DNA from: an uncultured Alphaproteobacteria bacterium
GTDB lineage: Bacteria; Pseudomonadota; Alphaproteobacteria; HIMB59; GCA-002718135
Assembly: GCA_902600225.1 (NCBI GenBank)
Contig: CACKIH010000012.1
Location: 1-35,145 of the forward strand
Length of the DNA stretch: 35,145 nt
Direction: 5' to 3'
In this document: one piece after another, positions 1 to 9,395 of the stretch
Layout of the letters: each line of letters opens with the position of its first letter
How positions within the stretch are numbered: the stretch's first letter is position 1
Notes under the pieces: model-generated
What the model saw: the letters and a program-made list of their open reading frames with translations, nothing else
Databases searched by the model: none
What the model was told of the DNA's origin: nothing
Program-made: the position numbers and the translations under genes

Positions 1-157
1 TTAAATAAAAGTTCGTCGCTAAATCACCTTGTTTATTATTTGAAGAATAATCGATGCTAATTTGTTTTTTATTGATTGGAGATATAAATTTATTTCTCTC
101 TAAAAAATCTGTAAAATCAAATAAAAAATCTGAAAGGTCTTTTATAAAATTATTCAC
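1..157 (-). CDS. argS: Arginyl-tRNA synthetase, N-terminal fragment (runs off the left edge)
   Basis: Only the first 52 codons are in the window. Translation from a GTG at 157-155 is open to the edge and ends with the motif KQGDLATNFYL. This matches the conserved N-terminal additional domain of ArgS, where a GDLATN signature follows a short beta strand. ArgS charges tRNA-Arg with arginine. The GTG overlaps the end of dgt by 8 bases, so the two are probably translationally coupled, and a dgt-argS pair is a familiar alphaproteobacterial order. The catalytic HIGH and KMSK motifs lie outside the window. A start further into the frame cannot be excluded, but no ATG is available before the GDLATN motif. 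Confidence 0.8.
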   Translation of the reverse strand, partial: MNNFIKDLSDFLFDFTDFLERNKFISPINKKQISIDYSSNNKQGDLATNFYL

Positions 158-1268
158 TAATCTCCTTATATAAATTAAGAGCAAATCTATCTGTCATTCC
201 TGAAATATAATCACAAATTAATCTTTCAATTTCAATATTTTGATTTCTCCAATCTACTGGTAGTTTATTATTATTTTTTACGAAATATGTAAACAAAGTA
301 GATATAACCTTTTTTGAATACTGTCTCTTATCTGATAAATGACTGTGATTATAAACTTTATCAAATAAGAATTTTTTAATTATTTCACAATTTTTCTTCA
401 TTTCATTTGAAAATGAGACAACGAAATTATTTTTTTTACGTATATCATCAATAGAATTGATATTATTTTCAATTAAATTTTTTTTTGTAGTTTCATATAT
501 ATCATTTATCATATTAGATATGGAGTTTCTTAAAACTTGATACACTAAAAGTTTATTTGGAATATCTTTGTAGTGATCCTTTAAATTAATTATAATTTTT
601 TCAAAAAAACTTAATTCTGCAATATCATCTAATGATATTAAGTTTGCTCTAATAGCATCCTCTACATCGTGATTATTATAAGCAATATCATCAGATATAC
701 TTGCTATCTGTGATTCTAAATAAGGTTGATCAGTTAGATTTAGATTATGTAATTTTGAATAATTATCTAAGTGATAAGGTAAATGATCACTCAAAATTCC
801 ATTATGTTTTATTATTCCCTCTAAGCTTTCCCATGTTAGATTTAATCCATCAAAATCAGGGTGTCTTTTTTCTATAAATGTTAAAACTCTCAAGGTTTGA
901 TCATTATGATTAAAACCTCCAAACTTTTTCATTGAATTATCAAGTGCATCTTCACCAATATGACCAAAAGGAGGATGGCCTAAATCATGTGCGAGAGCAA
1001 CTGTTTCACCCAAATCTTCATCTAATTCAAGTAATCTACAAATTGATCTTGATATTTGGGCAACTTCCAAAGAATGAGTTAGTCTAGTCCTAAAATAATC
1101 ACTCTCACTTTCAATAAAAACTTGGGTTTTGTGTTTTAATTTTCTAAAAGAATTAGAGTGAATAACTCTAGCTCTATCTCTTTCAAATGGATTTCTCAAA
1201 TCATCATCTAGCTCATTATATAATCTTCCATTTGAATTATGTGGATTGGAAGCTAAATGTTTGAACAT
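150..1268 (-). CDS. dgt: dGTPase-like deoxynucleoside triphosphate triphosphohydrolase (HD domain)
   Basis: A 372-residue HD-superfamily protein. The metal-binding HD signature is visible as RLTH (His65) and ALAHDLGHPPFGH (His94-Asp95). The N-terminus, with the NPFERDRARVIHSNSFRKL segment, is typical of the short Dgt-like family of alphaproteobacteria. Members hydrolyse dNTPs to the deoxynucleoside and tripolyphosphate, thereby tuning dNTP pools. Length is near that of the type 2 dGTPase-like family and shorter than E. coli Dgt. It starts with ATG, is divergent from the Fe-S carrier gene across a 54-base gap that must hold both promoters, and overlaps argS at its 3' end. Substrate preference cannot be told from sequence. 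Confidence 0.9.
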   Translation of the reverse strand: MFKHLASNPHNSNGRLYNELDDDLRNPFERDRARVIHSNSFRKLKHKTQVFIESESDYFRTRLTHSLEVAQISRSICRLLELDEDLGETVALAHDLGHPPFGHIGEDALDNSMKKFGGFNHNDQTLRVLTFIEKRHPDFDGLNLTWESLEGIIKHNGILSDHLPYHLDNYSKLHNLNLTDQPYLESQIASISDDIAYNNHDVEDAIRANLISLDDIAELSFFEKIIINLKDHYKDIPNKLLVYQVLRNSISNMINDIYETTKKNLIENNINSIDDIRKKNNFVVSFSNEMKKNCEIIKKFLFDKVYNHSHLSDKRQYSKKVISTLFTYFVKNNNKLPVDWRNQNIEIERLICDYISGMTDRFALNLYKEISE

Positions 1269-1322
1269 AAGAAAATTTATATTATAGTTGAAAAATAATA
1301 GCTAATAACAATATTTAGATAA

Positions 1323-1649
1323 ATGGACAATATAATTGAAGTAACTGAAAGTGCTCAGAATCATATCAACAAGATACTTCTCTCTGAAAAATCTAAATAT
1401 TTCAGAATTACCGTATTAGGTGGCGGTTGTGCTGGATTTCAATATAAATTTGATTTTGCTGATAAACCAAATGATGATGATTTAATCTTTAATTATAAAA
1501 ATACTGATGTATTGATAGATAAAACTTCAATTGAATTAATAAAAGGATCGAAAATTGATTATGTTAATGAATTGATTGGATCGTCATTTAAAATTTCTAA
1601 TCCACTAGCATCTTCATCATGTGGGTGTGGCACTTCTTTTTCAATATAA
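1323..1649 (+). CDS. erpA: IscA/ErpA-type iron-sulfur cluster carrier
   Basis: A 108-residue A-type Fe-S carrier (HesB/IscA fold). The three ligand cysteines are present: Cys36 in GGGCAGFQYKF, and Cys100 and Cys102 in the C-terminal SSCGCGTSFSI. These proteins receive clusters from scaffold proteins and pass them to apo-enzymes in the cytoplasm. Which paralogue it is (ErpA, IscA or SufA) is not certain; the CGCGTSF tail fits the ErpA/HesB-like branch common in alphaproteobacteria. It is followed without any gap by xthA (stop codon directly joined to the next ATG). Fe-S client enzymes nearby include IlvD. Confidence 0.85.
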   Translation: MDNIIEVTESAQNHINKILLSEKSKYFRITVLGGGCAGFQYKFDFADKPNDDDLIFNYKNTDVLIDKTSIELIKGSKIDYVNELIGSSFKISNPLASSSCGCGTSFSI

Positions 1650-2435
1650 ATGAAAATTACTACATGGAATGTAAATTCAGTTAATGCAAGAATAGAACAC
1701 TTAATAAAATTTATAAAAAAAGATCAATCAGATTTATATTTAATACAAGAATTAAAATGCACAAATGACAGTTTTCCTAAAGAGGAATTAGAAAATATTA
1801 ATTATAAATGTTATGTGAATGGGCAAAAAGCATGGAATGGAGTAGCCATTCTCAGCAAAGAAAGTATTGAAATTTCAAACTTAAAAATTCCTAATTACCA
1901 AGATATAAATTCCAGATTTATTGAAACAGAAATATCCTTAAAAAATATAAAAAATAAAATTAAATTAATAAATATTTATCTTCCAAATGGAAATCCAATT
2001 GAAACAGAAAAATTTGATTACAAAATTGATTGGATGATAAATTTTAATAAATATATCAAAGAATTAATTGATAATAATCAACCAATTATTATAGGTGGAG
2101 ATTTTAATGTAATACCTAATGATGAAGATGTGTATTCACCAGAAAATTTTAAAAATGATGCTTGTGCCCATCCATTAACAAGAGAAAAATTTAGAAATCT
2201 TTTGAATTTAGGATTTGTGGATACAGTTAAATACTTTGTCGATGGAAATACAAACTGGACCTTTTGGGGTTATAGAGGTGGAAATTGGCAAAAAGGCAAT
2301 GGTCTACGAATTGATCATTTTCTTACTACACCAGAAGTAACTGATTTGATTAAATCAGTTAATGTTAATCGTGAACCAAGAGGATGGGAAAAAGCTTCTG
2401 ATCACACACCAGTTACGATTGAATTATTTAATTAA
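1650..2435 (+). CDS. xthA: Exodeoxyribonuclease III (AP endonuclease)
   Basis: A 261-residue member of the endonuclease/exonuclease/phosphatase family. Visible catalytic motifs are WNVNS (Asn7), LIQELK (Glu34), GGDFN (Asp151, Asn153) and the C-terminal SDHTP (Asp251-His252). ExoIII/XthA cuts 5' to abasic sites and removes 3' blocking groups in base-excision repair. Its ATG follows the stop codon of the Fe-S carrier with zero spacing, so translation is probably coupled. It converges on ilvD with a 2-base gap and no terminator hairpin between them. Confidence 0.92.
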   Translation: MKITTWNVNSVNARIEHLIKFIKKDQSDLYLIQELKCTNDSFPKEELENINYKCYVNGQKAWNGVAILSKESIEISNLKIPNYQDINSRFIETEISLKNIKNKIKLINIYLPNGNPIETEKFDYKIDWMINFNKYIKELIDNNQPIIIGGDFNVIPNDEDVYSPENFKNDACAHPLTREKFRNLLNLGFVDTVKYFVDGNTNWTFWGYRGGNWQKGNGLRIDHFLTTPEVTDLIKSVNVNREPRGWEKASDHTPVTIELFN

Positions 2436-2437
2436 TA

Positions 2438-4168
2438 TTAAATATCAGCGTATGTATGCGTTTCGTCTTTTGCTCCTGGTTGAGTAACAGCACCCTCGTA
2501 AGCTGGCCCAACAGTTTGAGAATATTTCCATATAGATCCAGAATTATGATTAGTTTTTCTTGGCTTCCATTCTTTTTTTCTCTTTTCTATTTCTTGATCA
2601 GAAAGCGTAACGTTTATTTCACCTTTCACAGCATCAATAATAATTTCATCCCCGTCTTTAAGCAAACCTATCATGCCTCCTACAGCTGCTTCTGGTCCTA
2701 CATGACCAATACAAAATCCTCTTGTACCGCCTGAAAATCTTCCATCTGTAATTAAAGCAACAGTTTCGCCTAGTCCTTGACCATATATTGCACCTGTTGT
2801 TGAGAGCATTTCACGCATACCAGGACCTCCTTTAGGGCCTTCATATCTAATTATTACCGCATCTCCTGCTTTAATTTCATTTTTTAAAACTGCAGTTAAA
2901 GCATCTTCTTCTGAGTCAAAACATTTAGCTTTTCCTTTAAAAGTTAAATTTTTTAAACCTGCTATTTTTGATATACATCCATCTGGTGCAAGATTACCCC
3001 ACAATCCAACAACTGAACTATTTTCACTAATTGGATTATCACATTTATAAACAACATCTTGATTTGTAGGAAATATTACTTCTTTATGATTTTCAGCTAT
3101 TGTTTTTCCTGTAACGGTCATGCAGTCTCCGTTTATATAACCACCATCTAATAAAGATTTAATAACAACTGGCACACCTCCTACATCATATAAATCTTTA
3201 GCAACATACTTTCCACCAGGTTGCATATCTCCGATATAAGGAGTTGAATTATAAATTTCTACAACATCTCTTAATGTGAATTTTAAACCTGCTTCATTAG
3301 CAATCGCAGGAAGATGGAGTGCTGCATTAGTTGAACCTCCAGTAGCTGCAACTACTCTTGCAGCGTTTACTAATGAATCAATAGTTACTATATCCCTTGG
3401 TCTTATATTTTTTTCTAATAAATTCATTATAGCTTTACCACTCTTTTCACCATAAGCTTTTCTTTCTTCAGTATTTACTGCTGGTGGCATAGCCGAATTT
3501 GTTAGGGCTAAACCAACTGCTTCAGAAATACATGCCATAGTATTTGCTGTAAACTGACCTCCACACGATCCAGCAGATGGGCAAGCAACTTGTTCAATAT
3601 CCTTTAAATCTTGATCTGAGATAGTTCCTGCAGCATGTTTTCCGACTGCTTCAAAAACATCAATAACAGTAACATCTTTACCTTTATATTTTCCTGGTAA
3701 GATTGACCCCCCATAAATGAATACAGATGGTACATTTAATCGAACCATAGCCATCATTAAACCTGGTAAAGATTTATCACAGCCAGCAAGTCCAACTATT
3801 GCATCATAACAGTGACCTCTTACAGATAATTCAATGGAATCTGCAATAACCTCTCTACTAATAAGAGAGGATTTCATTGCCTCATGACCCATGGCAATTC
3901 CGTCTGTAACTGTTATAGTTGTAAATTCTCTTGGTGTTCCCCCAGCTTCTTTGACACCTGTTTTCACATGTTGCGCTTGATCCTGAAGAGTAATGTTGCA
4001 AGGAGCAGATTCATTCCAAGTGCTAACAACACCAACAAATGGTTGATAAATTTCATGTTCTTTTAAACCCATAGCATAATAATAAGATCTATGAGGCGCA
4101 CTTTTAGGCCCTACACTAACATATCTACTAGGTAGATTAGATTTTCTATTTGAGCCTTTATCTTCCAT
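2438..4168 (-). CDS. ilvD: Dihydroxy-acid dehydratase
   Basis: A 576-residue IlvD/Edd-family enzyme. It dehydrates 2,3-dihydroxy-isovalerate and 2,3-dihydroxy-3-methylvalerate to the 2-keto acids in branched-chain amino-acid synthesis. Signature motifs are [16 protein letters not shown] (Cys130) and [16 protein letters not shown] (Cys196, Cys202), plus Cys57 in SAPCN; these supply the Fe-S cluster ligands of the family. No truncation is visible. The start sits one base from the stop of valS, making it the last gene of the pcm-tolC-popZ-valS-ilvD run. Valine synthesis next to valyl-tRNA synthetase is a sensible functional neighbour. Confidence 0.96.
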   Translation of the reverse strand: MEDKGSNRKSNLPSRYVSVGPKSAPHRSYYYAMGLKEHEIYQPFVGVVSTWNESAPCNITLQDQAQHVKTGVKEAGGTPREFTTITVTDGIAMGHEAMKSSLISREVIADSIELSVRGHCYDAIVGLAGCDKSLPGLMMAMVRLNVPSVFIYGGSILPGKYKGKDVTVIDVFEAVGKHAAGTISDQDLKDIEQVACPSAGSCGGQFTANTMACISEAVGLALTNSAMPPAVNTEERKAYGEKSGKAIMNLLEKNIRPRDIVTIDSLVNAARVVAATGGSTNAALHLPAIANEAGLKFTLRDVVEIYNSTPYIGDMQPGGKYVAKDLYDVGGVPVVIKSLLDGGYINGDCMTVTGKTIAENHKEVIFPTNQDVVYKCDNPISENSSVVGLWGNLAPDGCISKIAGLKNLTFKGKAKCFDSEEDALTAVLKNEIKAGDAVIIRYEGPKGGPGMREMLSTTGAIYGQGLGETVALITDGRFSGGTRGFCIGHVGPEAAVGGMIGLLKDGDEIIIDAVKGEINVTLSDQEIEKRKKEWKPRKTNHNSGSIWKYSQTVGPAYEGAVTQPGAKDETHTYADI

Positions 4169-4169
4169 T

Positions 4170-6797
4170 CTATTTGATAGTATTTATTATTTGATCAATT
4201 TTTTCAATAGAAGATTTATAAATATTTGCCTCATTTTTAAATTTATTAATAATTTCTTCTGATGCTTTATTCATAAAATTATCATTGTTTAATTTGTCAT
4301 TAACTTTATTAAATTTTTCTTGCTCAACTTGCTTTTTCTTATTTAATTTTTTTAGTTCTGCTTCTGAGTCAATAATACCATCTAAAGGGATTAAAACTGA
4401 TAATGATGATAACACAATTAAGGCTGAATTCTTATTAGGTTGAATTTTATCAAAACTAATATCTTTAGTTTTTAAAAAATTACTTATTTCATTTTTATGG
4501 GCAATTAGAAAATTATTAAGTTCTTCATTCTTTGTTTCTATGGAAATATTAATTAATTGTTTATAGGGTATGCTTAGTTCTGATCTCAAATTTCTTATAG
4601 ATGTTATGAATTCAATAAATATTTCGAAGTTTTTTTTAGAATTATTAAAAGAATTATTTGTTGAATAATTTTGAAAAACTTGGTTCATTAAATATGATTT
4701 ATCATCAACTAATGTTCTCCATAATTTTTCACTAATAAATGGCATAATGGGATGAATGATCTTTAAAACTTGAATAAATGTCCATCCAGAAACTTTTTTA
4801 ATTTCATCAGCAAATTTTTCATTTTCAAAATTTTGTTTAATAATTTCAATGTACCAATCACAATAAGTATGCCATACGAAATGATAAATTTTATTGGCTA
4901 TTTCATGAAACAAATACTTTGTAGTTAATTGATCAAGTTGACTGTTCAAATCATTCAATTCCTTTATTATCCATTTGTTTGCATCAAAAATAATTGTATC
5001 TATTGAAATATCATCTATAAAAATTGTATTATTCATTTGTAAAAATTTTCCAGCATTCCAAATTTTATTTGTAAATGACTTATATCCTTTAACTCTAGCT
5101 TCAGATAATTTTACATCTCGTCCAGGATTTAATAGTGCTGTTAATGTAAATCTTAATGTATCAGCACCATATTTATCTAATAGCTCTAAAGGATCAATTA
5201 TGTTCCCTTTTGATTTAGACATTTTTTGTCCTTTTTCATCACGTATTAAAGGATGAATATAAATATCTTTAAATGGAGTTTCTTTCATAAAATAAGAACC
5301 CATCATCATCATCCGCGCAACCCAAAAAAATATGATATCAAAACCAGTAACCAAAACGTTACCAGGATAAAATCTATCTAATTCATAAGTTTTATTTGGC
5401 CAATCTAAAGTAGAGAATGTCCATAGAGCAGAAGAAAACCAAGTATCTAGAACGTCTTCATCTTGTCTAAGCTCAACATCCTTTCCATAAAATTCTTTTG
5501 CTTGATTTTGTGCCCCTTCTAGAGTTTCACTCACAAAATATTTATTATCAGGACCATACCATGCAGGAATTTGATGTCCCCACCACAACTGTCTTGAAAT
5601 ACACCACGGTTGAATATTTTCCATCCAATTATAAAATGTATTTTCCCATTGTTTGGGAATAAATTTAGAACAATTATCTTTAACAGCTGATATTGGATCA
5701 ACTGATAATTTTTTTGCATCACAAAACCACTGGTCTGTCAGCCATGGCTCAATAACAACACCTGATCTATCACCATATGGTATAACCATTTGCTGTTTTT
5801 CTTCTTTAATTAATAAATTCATTTCATCTAATTTTTTTAAAATTATTTTTCTTGCTTCAAATCGATCTAAATTTTGAAATTCTTCAGGCACATTTGAGTT
5901 CAGTTTAGCATTTTCATCAAAAATATTAATAAATTCTAAATCATGTCTCTTTCCTACTTCAAAATCATTAAAATCATGTGCAGGTGTAATTTTTACAGCT
6001 CCAGAACCTTTTTCAGGATCTGCATATTCATCAGCAATGATTGGTATTTTCTTATTTGATATTGGTAAGTTACAAAATTTGCCAATTAGATTTTTATATT
6101 TTTCATCATCTGGATGAACGGCAACTGCGGTATCACCTAACATTGTCTCGGGTCTTGTTGTTGCAACAATGATATGATTATTTTCATCTATAGGATATTT
6201 AATATGCCATAAACTTCCTTCAGTATCTCTTTGCTCTACTTCTAGATCAGAAATAGCTGTTAAAAGTTTTGGGTCCCAATTCACCAATCTCTTATCTTTA
6301 TAAATAATTCCATCATTAAATAAATTAACAAAAACTTTCTTAACTGCATTAGAAAGTCCTTCATCCATAGTAAATCTTTCTCTTGACCAATCTGCAGAAG
6401 CACCAAGTCTTCTTAATTGATTACTTATCTGACCACCCGACTCTTTTTTCCATTCCCATACTTTTTCAATAAACTTTTCTCTACCTAAAGATCGTCGATC
6501 TAGGTTTGACTCACTTAATTTTCTTTCAACGACCATCTGAGTAGCTATGCCTGCGTGATCTGTACCTGCTTGCCACAATACTTCCATGCCCTTCATTCTA
6601 TGGTATCTGATTAATATATCTTGAATTGTGAAGGTCAAAGCATGACCCATATGTAAGCTACCTGTAACATTAGGTGGTGGCATCATTATAGAATAAGGTT
6701 CACCTCCTTTTTGCGGTTTAAAACAATTTGATTGCTCCCATTGGGAATAAAGATTTTTTTCATCTTTTAAAAAATCAAAAAATTTATCAAGCTGCAT
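4170..6797 (-). CDS. valS: Valyl-tRNA synthetase
   Basis: An 875-residue class I aminoacyl-tRNA synthetase. The HIGH-type motif is [15 protein letters not shown] (HMGH at about 49-52), and the KMSKS loop is near 525-529. The CP1 editing domain spans roughly 200-340, with [17 protein letters not shown] and [14 protein letters not shown]. An anticodon-binding domain follows, and the last 60-70 residues are a Lys/Glu-rich coiled-coil arm as in bacterial ValS. It is shorter than the E. coli enzyme, in keeping with a compact genome. It lies between the PopZ-like gene (5-base gap) and ilvD (1-base gap), so it is certainly part of a polycistronic unit. Confidence 0.97.
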   Translation of the reverse strand: MQLDKFFDFLKDEKNLYSQWEQSNCFKPQKGGEPYSIMMPPPNVTGSLHMGHALTFTIQDILIRYHRMKGMEVLWQAGTDHAGIATQMVVERKLSESNLDRRSLGREKFIEKVWEWKKESGGQISNQLRRLGASADWSRERFTMDEGLSNAVKKVFVNLFNDGIIYKDKRLVNWDPKLLTAISDLEVEQRDTEGSLWHIKYPIDENNHIIVATTRPETMLGDTAVAVHPDDEKYKNLIGKFCNLPISNKKIPIIADEYADPEKGSGAVKITPAHDFNDFEVGKRHDLEFINIFDENAKLNSNVPEEFQNLDRFEARKIILKKLDEMNLLIKEEKQQMVIPYGDRSGVVIEPWLTDQWFCDAKKLSVDPISAVKDNCSKFIPKQWENTFYNWMENIQPWCISRQLWWGHQIPAWYGPDNKYFVSETLEGAQNQAKEFYGKDVELRQDEDVLDTWFSSALWTFSTLDWPNKTYELDRFYPGNVLVTGFDIIFFWVARMMMMGSYFMKETPFKDIYIHPLIRDEKGQKMSKSKGNIIDPLELLDKYGADTLRFTLTALLNPGRDVKLSEARVKGYKSFTNKIWNAGKFLQMNNTIFIDDISIDTIIFDANKWIIKELNDLNSQLDQLTTKYLFHEIANKIYHFVWHTYCDWYIEIIKQNFENEKFADEIKKVSGWTFIQVLKIIHPIMPFISEKLWRTLVDDKSYLMNQVFQNYSTNNSFNNSKKNFEIFIEFITSIRNLRSELSIPYKQLINISIETKNEELNNFLIAHKNEISNFLKTKDISFDKIQPNKNSALIVLSSLSVLIPLDGIIDSEAELKKLNKKKQVEQEKFNKVNDKLNNDNFMNKASEEIINKFKNEANIYKSSIEKIDQIINTIK

Positions 6798-6802
6798 CGT
6801 AA

Positions 6803-7087
6803 CTATTTTGAATCGAAATAATTTTTTAGTAATTTTGGGATTTTCTCATCAAGTATTTTTTCAATTTTATTTTCTACAAGATAGGAAAGTTTTTGGTCTA
6901 TAATATCATTAATTTCACTATTTATCTCTTCGTCTTTTTGAAGTAATTTAATTGTACCATCACTGTTAACCTTTTGATTAAGTATTAAAATGTTAGATGA
7001 AGTATGTTTATTTGAATCTTTTTTTTCATCTTCAAGTGCTCTTCGTATGACTTCAAGAGATTCATTGATAGAATTTTTTGTATTCAT
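6803..7087 (-). CDS. Short PopZ-like (DUF2497) polar organizing protein
   Basis: A 94-residue protein between tolC and valS. The N-terminal INESLEVIRRALEDEKK resembles the conserved first helix of PopZ (consensus like MEEILASIRRIISED). The C-terminal half is a charged amphipathic helical segment (about 60-94, ending EKILDEKIPKLLKNYF) like the PopZ oligomerisation helices. In alphaproteobacteria the DUF2497/PopZ gene usually sits next to valS and near tolC, which supports the call. PopZ forms a polar hub that anchors ParB and the chromosome origin. This copy is about half the Caulobacter length: the acidic proline-rich linker is essentially absent. Family call from helix pattern and synteny; function inferred. 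Confidence 0.6.
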   Translation of the reverse strand: MNTKNSINESLEVIRRALEDEKKDSNKHTSSNILILNQKVNSDGTIKLLQKDEEINSEINDIIDQKLSYLVENKIEKILDEKIPKLLKNYFDSK

Positions 7088-7124
7088 ATAGGTATTATAA
7101 ATGTTTAATTAAATTAATAAAACT

Positions 7125-8411
7125 CTAATTATAGCTAGGAAGATACTCCTCAAATAATTTAATCAGTGAACCATCTAAAGCTAGTAAATTAAAATAATTA
7201 ATCAGATAGTTTTTGTTTGCATTAAAATATTCAACATTTACGTTTAAAAGATTAGTTTCTGCTTCTATTAGATCAGTGATCGATTTTGTCCCAAGGTTGT
7301 ATTCCTCTTGAGTACTTTCTAGAAGAGTATTTGCATATTCTATAGTTAATGAAGATGTATTTAAATTTGATTTACTAACTAAATAGTTTTTATAATAGTT
7401 TGATACCTCAATATTTAAACTTTCTTTAAGATCATCTAACTCAATTTCGGTTTGTAAAATTTGAGAATTTATTTTTCTAATGTCTGATTTGTCAATGTTT
7501 TGCTGAAATATAGGAATTGTTAGAGTTAATCCTATTGTTGCATTGGTATTTTCACTTCCCGCATCTATTCGTGAAGCATCCGAATACTCTGTGGAAGCTG
7601 TTATATCTAAGGTAGGTCTATTAGAACCTTTTTCTTTTGAGAGATCAAGTTCTTTAATTTTTATATTATTTTGAGCAATTAAAATATTAAAATTATTCTT
7701 ATAAACTTCAGAAAGTATTTTATCAAAATTCAAATCGTCTTTTATATTTACATAATCTTCTAAATTAATAGCTTCTTTACCAACAATTGATTTAAATGTT
7801 TTTAAACTGACTTTGTAGTTTTGTTCGGCTGAAAAAAGATTTGTTTCAGCAATTGAAAAAGCACTCTCAGCATTTTTCAATTCAGTTATGGTTGCTGATC
7901 CCAATTCGTATTTTAATTTTACTTCTTCTAAAAATCTTGAAACAGAATCAAAATTTTTTGTAGAAGCCTCTAATGATTTTTCATAATTTATTACAGTTAA
8001 ATAACCTTCTACAGCTGTTAGCGATAAATCTTGAACTGTATTATAAAAGTTTATAACTGCATTTTCGTAAATAATTTTAGATCTTTCTATTTCTAAACTT
8101 TTTTCTCCACCATCATACAAATTTTGAGTAATACTAATTTTATATTTATCTGTAAAAGTCTCTGGTGTTGTTGATACACCAGCTGCTGATGTTGTATCAC
8201 TATTACTATATGTACCTGAAATTGTGCCAGTAACTGTTGGAAGTTTTTTACCTATAGCTACCTCAATAGTTTCTTTGCTTTCATTCAGTTTTTCAAAAGC
8301 AATTTTTACTTTCAAATTATTTGCAATCGTACTTTTTACAGAATCATCAATAGATAGAGCAAATATAGATTTTGAATAAATAAATAATAACAATAATATA
8401 AATAATCTCAT
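7125..8411 (-). CDS. tolC: TolC-family outer-membrane efflux channel
   Basis: A 428-residue outer membrane factor. A signal peptide is obvious (MRLFILLLLFIYSKSIFA, cleavage after about residue 18). It is followed by two structural repeats of long alpha-helical hairpins with the typical YELGSATITELKNAE and EYNLGTKSITDLIEAETNL segments. These repeats build the periplasmic tunnel and the 12-stranded barrel. TolC partners with inner-membrane ABC, RND or MFS pumps or with type I secretion; no membrane-fusion partner is encoded here. The ATG directly follows the stop of the upstream methyltransferase gene. Confidence 0.92.
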   Translation of the reverse strand: MRLFILLLLFIYSKSIFALSIDDSVKSTIANNLKVKIAFEKLNESKETIEVAIGKKLPTVTGTISGTYSNSDTTSAAGVSTTPETFTDKYKISITQNLYDGGEKSLEIERSKIIYENAVINFYNTVQDLSLTAVEGYLTVINYEKSLEASTKNFDSVSRFLEEVKLKYELGSATITELKNAESAFSIAETNLFSAEQNYKVSLKTFKSIVGKEAINLEDYVNIKDDLNFDKILSEVYKNNFNILIAQNNIKIKELDLSKEKGSNRPTLDITASTEYSDASRIDAGSENTNATIGLTLTIPIFQQNIDKSDIRKINSQILQTEIELDDLKESLNIEVSNYYKNYLVSKSNLNTSSLTIEYANTLLESTQEEYNLGTKSITDLIEAETNLLNVNVEYFNANKNYLINYFNLLALDGSLIKLFEEYLPSYN

Positions 8412-9071
8412 TTAAAATTTAAAATCCTCTTGTTGTTCTTGAATTTGATAACTACTCATTACATCAAATAAATACTCAGATGAATACAAATCTTCATTTC
8501 TTATAATTTTATAAGCCTTACCCAAATTATCATATATTTTTTTAATATATATTAACCTTCCTCCATTCATTGCTAGTTGATTCTTTAACTTATCAGTTAT
8601 TTTAAATATAGGTCCGTCAATAATAATTAAGCTAAATGGAGCATTTTCAGATAATCCATCTAATAAATTATGATTAAATAAACTAATATTAGTATTATCA
8701 GTATTGTTAATATTATGTTCTAATAATTTAAATAGTTCTCTATTTTCTTCTACAACATGAAGTTCTTTACACAGTGAACTAATAAGAGTGGAAAAGTAAC
8801 CAGTTAAGCCACCTATATGTAACACCTTGTCATTTGGTAAAATTTTCGAATATTTCATAATTTGAGCTAGGTGTAAATTTTTAAGATATCCTCTTTTCTC
8901 AGTTATATCTAAATTATTATCTAGGTAACAATTCTTACCTAAGCTGCAATCCAAATAATTTTCTTTAGGAGTATTTTCAAATATTTGTAAGATATTTTCT
9001 TCATTAATTTTGTTTGGTCTTAACTGATTAACAACCATATTTTTTCTAGCAATTTCAAATGTTTCGCTCAT
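8412..9071 (-). CDS. PCMT-family (protein-L-isoaspartate O-methyltransferase-like) protein
   Basis: A 219-residue Rossmann-type methyltransferase of the PCMT family. The N-terminal ARKNMVVNQLRPNKINEENIL and ENTPKENYL segments match the family entry region. The SAM-binding strand is VLHIGGLTGYFSTLIS (about 99-114), and the acidic strand-2 end is LHVVEENREL. Motif I is unusual: the canonical GxGSGY appears as GGLTGY, and the active-site GQTIS loop is replaced by GYLKNLHLAQ. The homologous gene next to tolC in alphaproteobacteria is normally annotated as Pcm, but the degenerate motifs make true isoaspartate repair doubtful. First gene of the pcm-like/tolC/popZ/valS/ilvD unit; a TATAAT at 9099-9104 on the minus strand is a candidate -10 box. 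Confidence 0.75.
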   Translation of the reverse strand: MSETFEIARKNMVVNQLRPNKINEENILQIFENTPKENYLDCSLGKNCYLDNNLDITEKRGYLKNLHLAQIMKYSKILPNDKVLHIGGLTGYFSTLISSLCKELHVVEENRELFKLLEHNINNTDNTNISLFNHNLLDGLSENAPFSLIIIDGPIFKITDKLKNQLAMNGGRLIYIKKIYDNLGKAYKIIRNEDLYSSEYLFDVMSSYQIQEQQEDFKF

Positions 9072-9195
9072 TTCTTAAAGGATGCTTTATATAAACCTAT
9101 TATATAATCAATTATTTAAATTATATTATTAATCTTTAGAATTTTTTTTCATTAATTGACTAGAAATTATATAGTGATAATTGTCATTTTTTTTA

Positions 9196-9269
9196 GGCTC
9201 GGTGGCAGAGTGGTGATGTAGGGGCCTGCAAAGCCTTGCACAGCGGTTCGATTCCGCTCCGAGCCTCCA
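9196..9269 (+). tRNA. tRNA-Cys (GCA)
   Basis: A complete cloverleaf. The acceptor GGCTCGG pairs with CCGAGCC, followed by T and an encoded CCA. The anticodon loop CTGCAAA gives anticodon GCA, and the T-arm is CGGTTCGATTCCG. The arm after the anticodon is short, as expected for a type I tRNA. The region before it (9072-9195) is AT-rich and holds no gene I can see. Confidence 0.95.
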
Positions 9270-9316
9270 AATTTTTCTTGTTTTTTAATTTTTTTTTATT
9301 ATCAACAAAATTGTGT

Positions 9317-9391
9317 TCCTCGGTAGCTCAGTGGTAGAGCAATCGGCTGTTAACCGATCGGTCGCTGGTTCGAGCCCGGCCCGGGGAGCCA
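9317..9391 (+). tRNA. tRNA-Asn (GTT)
   Basis: A complete cloverleaf. The acceptor TCCTCGG pairs with CCGGGGA (one T-G pair), with discriminator G and an encoded CCA. The anticodon stem-loop ATCGGCTGTTAACCGAT gives anticodon GTT. The T-arm is GCTGGTTCGAGCCCGGC. It lies 47 bases after tRNA-Cys and is probably cotranscribed with it. Its 3' end is only 4 bases from the stop codon of the convergent MFS gene. Confidence 0.95.
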
Positions 9392-9395
9392 TTAT

